Under the pieces are notes generated by a model that saw nothing but the letters and a program-made list of their open reading frames with translations, did no database searches and was not told the origin of the DNA. 64,000 nt of DNA, taken from JAGOUB01 sp964648045. Its GTDB lineage: Bacteria > Patescibacteriota > Gracilibacteria > Peribacterales > Peribacteraceae. A program made the translations under genes and the position numbers. Below are positions 61,200 to 64,000 of the stretch, in pieces (the first letter of the stretch is position 1; each line of letters opens with the position of its first letter). The DNA lies in assembly GCA_964648045.1 (NCBI GenBank), contig CAZYNU010000001.1, positions 1 to 64,000 of the forward strand. Direction: 5' to 3'.

Positions 61200-64000
61200 T
61201 CAAGGAAAGACCCGCACGATCACCTGCGTAGCCGACTCACGGCGGAAATCAGTGGTGGCGTTCGTGAGGCCCCAATCGTCCACGTATGTATTGCGTGAGT
61301 ACATCGACTTACGCACATTACTGACGGTATTCCAAGTAATGGAGCCCTCGGCAAAGACCGTCTCGATGAGCTTGTCGTAAAACTTCTCCTCGTCCTTGAT
61401 GTAGCCACTCAATTCCACAAGACCATCGTGAAGCCGATGCTTGGCGTTACTGCGGTCGCTCCAGGCCACCTCATAGGGGAAGATATTCAGAATGCGCCAC
61501 AGGCGATCGGACGTGCCGCCGCTGCGGTCGTTTTTAAGGACGTGCCGAGCCATGCGCTTCCAGTCGTCGCCCAGATCACCCGAGAATATATTGGGGCGGA
61601 TCTTGAGCCACTCGGCACCGGGGTTCTTGCCGAGATCAGAGAAGTTCAGCTGCGTCGGATCGGCTACGTCTTTGGCCTTGATGCGGTAGTACTGCAAGCG
61701 GTGACCGCCGTTGTCCTCGTCTGGCTGATGAGTCTTGGAACCGAAGTTATTAATCTCTTTGGAATCGTTTTTTGGATCAAAGGACGGGTGGCGAGCGAGG
61801 ATGATCCACGCCTCGCCCTTCGGATCATTGAAACGTCCGATGCTGACGCGCTCTTTGGAACCAGGTGAGACCGGCACCGAGACAAGCTCCTTCCCGTTCA
61901 TCACGGCCTTACGAACGTCGAAGCGCCAGCCAGCAATCTTCTCGGCGTGGGCGGTGGCATCTTTCTCAAGCCCGTCACGCAGTGCGCCGGCCCCCTTCTC
62001 GTTGAGCATCTTTTCAAATTCAGCCACGCGCTTAATGGAGAGAGCCGTCCTCACGGCCGTCATCTCTTTCTCGCTGAGACGATCAAGGAGGGGCAGAAGC
62101 TCTTTCTTCACGAACGGCGGAAAATTTTTCTCCCAGTAGTCACCAGCCTTCAAACGCTCATACTCGGCAGCCGTCGCCTTGTGCTTGGCCAGCGACTGGT
62201 ACACATCCATACAAACGAAGTAGGCATTCGTACCGAACTTCTCACACTCTTTTTGGATATCTCGGTCCTTCGCCATCGTGAGCAATTTCCCCTCAATGAT
62301 CTCATGCAAGCGCATGGCCTGCTCGTAGCTGTAGCGCGTCTCTTTCAACTGCTCCTCCAACTTGGGCTTCAGCTCCTTCACGCCCTCCAACAGATCTTTC
62401 ACGTTGCCGACCAGCTGCGGGACCATGATCGGCTTGTAGTCGCGATCAAAGGCAGGGAATCCATTGCGTCCCATAGCTTGTACCGGACGGTAGATCAGAA
62501 CTTTCTCCAGCCCCTTCATGCGATCGCCTTCATTGGCACGAATGTACTCGGCCTTCAGTTGGGCCACCTCCTCGGAACGCTTGGTCTCGGCCGACTTGGC
62601 GAGTTCGTCCTGCGTGCGGCGTTCAGCCTCGATAGGCTTGAGGTGCTCCTCCAGGCCAGCGGCGGAACCGGGATACTGTTTGCAAAAATCCGCAAAGGAG
62701 ACGGTACGCGCCTCGCTGTAGGTCACCGAGTTGATTTGCTGGCGACCGCGATAGTAGAACTGACGCTGGGCACCGCGAATCTCCACCGTCCACGAAGCGC
62801 GATCACCACTAGGACAGATGAAGGAGTAGAGCTGCAGATCGCCGGTGTTGGTGCGCGACTGAAGCAAGAGAAGCTGCGGAGCTGAGTCCATACCGCGCCG
62901 CACGAGTGAGGCGAGGTAGTCCACCGTCTGGCGGCCGTTGATACCGGCGTCCATATCGAGCAGGCCGGGCAGCTCGCCTTGCACCAGGAACGGTGCCCCC
63001 TTGGTCTCGAAGCGATCTTTCACGTTGGCGGCCCACACCTTCTGCGCGCCCACCTTACCCTTGAGCACAGCCTCGCTGAGCTTGGCACGAATATTGCGCA
63101 ACTGCTGACTCGTCACCATCTCGCGAGAGGAAGCCATCTGTTGAATGGCGGTATACGTCTCGGCCAGCAGGGCGTCGGCTACATCTTTCGAGAGCGTTTC
63201 GCTCAAATCTTTGGTGGCGGCGTGCACCTGCGCCATCAACTGAAAGAGTTCGTCACGAATACCGATGGTCGGCACGTTGAGCGACTGCGCGCCCTTGAAG
63301 ATGTTGATGCCGGGCCCCTTCCACTCTTTGTAGAGCGAGTCGAAATCTTGGCCGAGCGCATCCATGATACTCAGCTTCTGTTCCACCTTGAGGGCTTTGG
63401 CCAACTCGGCGCCGTAGTCCTCGGGTTTCATGTCCGGATAGGCCGAGCGAGACACGGCGCGATTGCGGCGCATGGCGTCGGCAATGGTCTGCACCAAACC
63501 GGCCTGCATGAACTCGGTCGACGGGGCATGCTCACCGTTGTAGTTGGCCAGATCACCAAGCCACACCTTGCGGTCGTAGACGCCGAGATAGTTGGCCAAA
63601 CTCACATCCTTAGCTGTCTCGGTAAGCAGTTCGCGGTAGGCCTGGAAGGCCTTAAAGAGCGGATCGGTCACCTTCTCCGCACCACCCGCCTTGGACGCCA
63701 AACCGTCAACGTAGTCGCGAGCCTTCTTCAACCCCGGTGCGTCCTTGCCGGTACCTGCCAGGGCGTAGCGCACGAGGTTGTCGTTGCGTACGGCCTTGCC
63801 GCCGTCGCGCGTGGCCAGCTCTACACCACCCAGCGTGTCGCCCGCTTCGAATGCACCGGCAGCCTTAAGACCGGCTTCCAGTTCCCGCTCCTGCCCGGCC
63901 AAGGAGGTAACGTGGATGTGCAACGTGACTGACTGCGTCTTGGCCCACTCCTTCACATCGGACACTTTGCGCAGCTCCCAGAGCTTGAGCGCAATCGGAC
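61200..64000 (-). CDS. Large unknown protein, partial (runs off the window)
   Basis: The reading frame is open from the window end to the stop at 61200, at least 933 codons. A GTG at 63965 is possible, but the codons upstream (PIALKLWELRK) also read as protein, so the true start is outside. The visible part is mostly helical, with coiled-coil stretches (LKPIEAERRTQDELAKSAETKRSEEVAQLK, LKPKLEEQLKETRYSYEQAM). A beta-rich zone follows (LLLLQSRTNTGDLQLYSFICPSG, WTVEIRGAQRQFYYRGRQQ), then a C-terminal region with VSIGRFNDPKGEAWIILARHP and a final set of strands. No membrane helix or signal is seen. I do not recognise a family. Confidence 0.78.
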   Translation of the reverse strand, partial: PIALKLWELRKVSDVKEWAKTQSVTLHIHVTSLAGQERELEAGLKAAGAFEAGDTLGGVELATRDGGKAVRNDNLVRYALAGTGKDAPGLKKARDYVDGLASKAGGAEKVTDPLFKAFQAYRELLTETAKDVSLANYLGVYDRKVWLGDLANYNGEHAPSTEFMQAGLVQTIADAMRRNRAVSRSAYPDMKPEDYGAELAKALKVEQKLSIMDALGQDFDSLYKEWKGPGINIFKGAQSLNVPTIGIRDELFQLMAQVHAATKDLSETLSKDVADALLAETYTAIQQMASSREMVTSQQLRNIRAKLSEAVLKGKVGAQKVWAANVKDRFETKGAPFLVQGELPGLLDMDAGINGRQTVDYLASLVRRGMDSAPQLLLLQSRTNTGDLQLYSFICPSGDRASWTVEIRGAQRQFYYRGRQQINSVTYSEARTVSFADFCKQYPGSAAGLEEHLKPIEAERRTQDELAKSAETKRSEEVAQLKAEYIRANEGDRMKGLEKVLIYRPVQAMGRNGFPAFDRDYKPIMVPQLVGNVKDLLEGVKELKPKLEEQLKETRYSYEQAMRLHEIIEGKLLTMAKDRDIQKECEKFGTNAYFVCMDVYQSLAKHKATAAEYERLKAGDYWEKNFPPFVKKELLPLLDRLSEKEMTAVRTALSIKRVAEFEKMLNEKGAGALRDGLEKDATAHAEKIAGWRFDVRKAVMNGKELVSVPVSPGSKERVSIGRFNDPKGEAWIILARHPSFDPKNDSKEINNFGSKTHQPDEDNGGHRLQYYRIKAKDVADPTQLNFSDLGKNPGAEWLKIRPNIFSGDLGDDWKRMARHVLKNDRSGGTSDRLWRILNIFPYEVAWSDRSNAKHRLHDGLVELSGYIKDEEKFYDKLIETVFAEGSITWNTVSNVRKSMYSRNTYVDDWGLTNATTDFRRESATQVIVRVFP

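Noticed and set aside
1..64000. Reassigned TGA codons as in Gracilibacteria/Absconditabacteria
   Set aside because: Many conserved genes (pyrD, dnaX, the GTs) end properly at TGA and none has an internal TGA at a conserved Gly position.
1..64000. CRISPR arrays or phage/IS insertion
   Set aside because: No regularly spaced direct repeats, no cas, integrase or transposase genes, and codon use is uniform; only the small palindromic repeats hint at mobility.

Overview
The window reads as a contiguous piece of a bacterial chromosome of about 60% GC that uses the standard code (TGA is a stop, Trp is TGG). The gene content fits a Candidate Phyla Radiation (Patescibacteria) genome, perhaps Peribacteria/Peregrinibacteria-like. 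Supporting this are PrgI, TraC-like and VirB2-type pilin secretion genes, Ser-rich linkers in exported proteins, an LPQTG-bearing surface protein, an S1 protein with an unusual tail, many small hypotheticals, and housekeeping genes scattered without classical operons. The lineage is an inference from content; no rRNA is present to confirm it.

Layout. 0-11 kb: ribosomal protein L1, two hypotheticals, DusB, a VirB2-like pilin overlapping an AI-2E-type permease, ClpC split by a frameshift, PrgI plus a TraC-like protein, a nitroreductase and an S1 protein. 11-17 kb: a HAD hydrolase, small hypotheticals including two neighbouring TM-coiled coil-TM proteins, HIT, YidD, tRNA-Gly(TCC), SRPBCC and TfoX-N genes. 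17-23 kb: a GNA1-like acetyltransferase, PyrD with an inositol-phosphatase-family enzyme, an unlisted 32-residue Cys-rich peptide divergent from an HxlR regulator, and an ArsR-SRPBCC-SRPBCC-SRPBCC-DUF1428 operon. 23-32 kb: a secreted Cys-repeat/TIG/Kazal protein, ABC-F, Nudix, a VTT membrane protein, an LPQTG lipoprotein and DipZ. 32-37 kb: an alpha-glucan operon (GT4, GH57, GH15) and a YgjP-like metallopeptidase. 37-42 kb: RluA-TrpS-Maf and GlyA around a 770-base stretch without a convincing gene. 42-48 kb: DsbA-like lipoprotein, DnaX, a lipoprotein, a 709-residue coiled-coil/acidic protein, Dcd and a zinc-ribbon SpoVG. 48-54 kb: tRNA-Val(CAC), hypotheticals, Nudix, MFS and a YdjC/ChbG deacetylase. 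54-64 kb: HrcA with a VirD4/TraD-like ATPase, L31, GyrA and a large unknown protein that runs off the window.

Regulation. About twenty genes have a TAnnnT hexamer ending 5-9 bases before the start codon and no Shine-Dalgarno, which predicts leaderless mRNAs. A smaller set (for example 1555, 13472, 47796-48281, 50782, 51624) has good AGGAG-type sites. Two CIRCE operators with exact 9-base spacers overlie the promoters of clpC and hrcA, so a HrcA heat-shock circuit is encoded here, and it includes a secretion-type ATPase. Perfect or near-perfect palindromes mark operators at arsR (overlapping its start codon) and inside the -35/-10 spacer of the Cys-rich peptide promoter. Rho-independent terminators are frequent and helped define gene ends.
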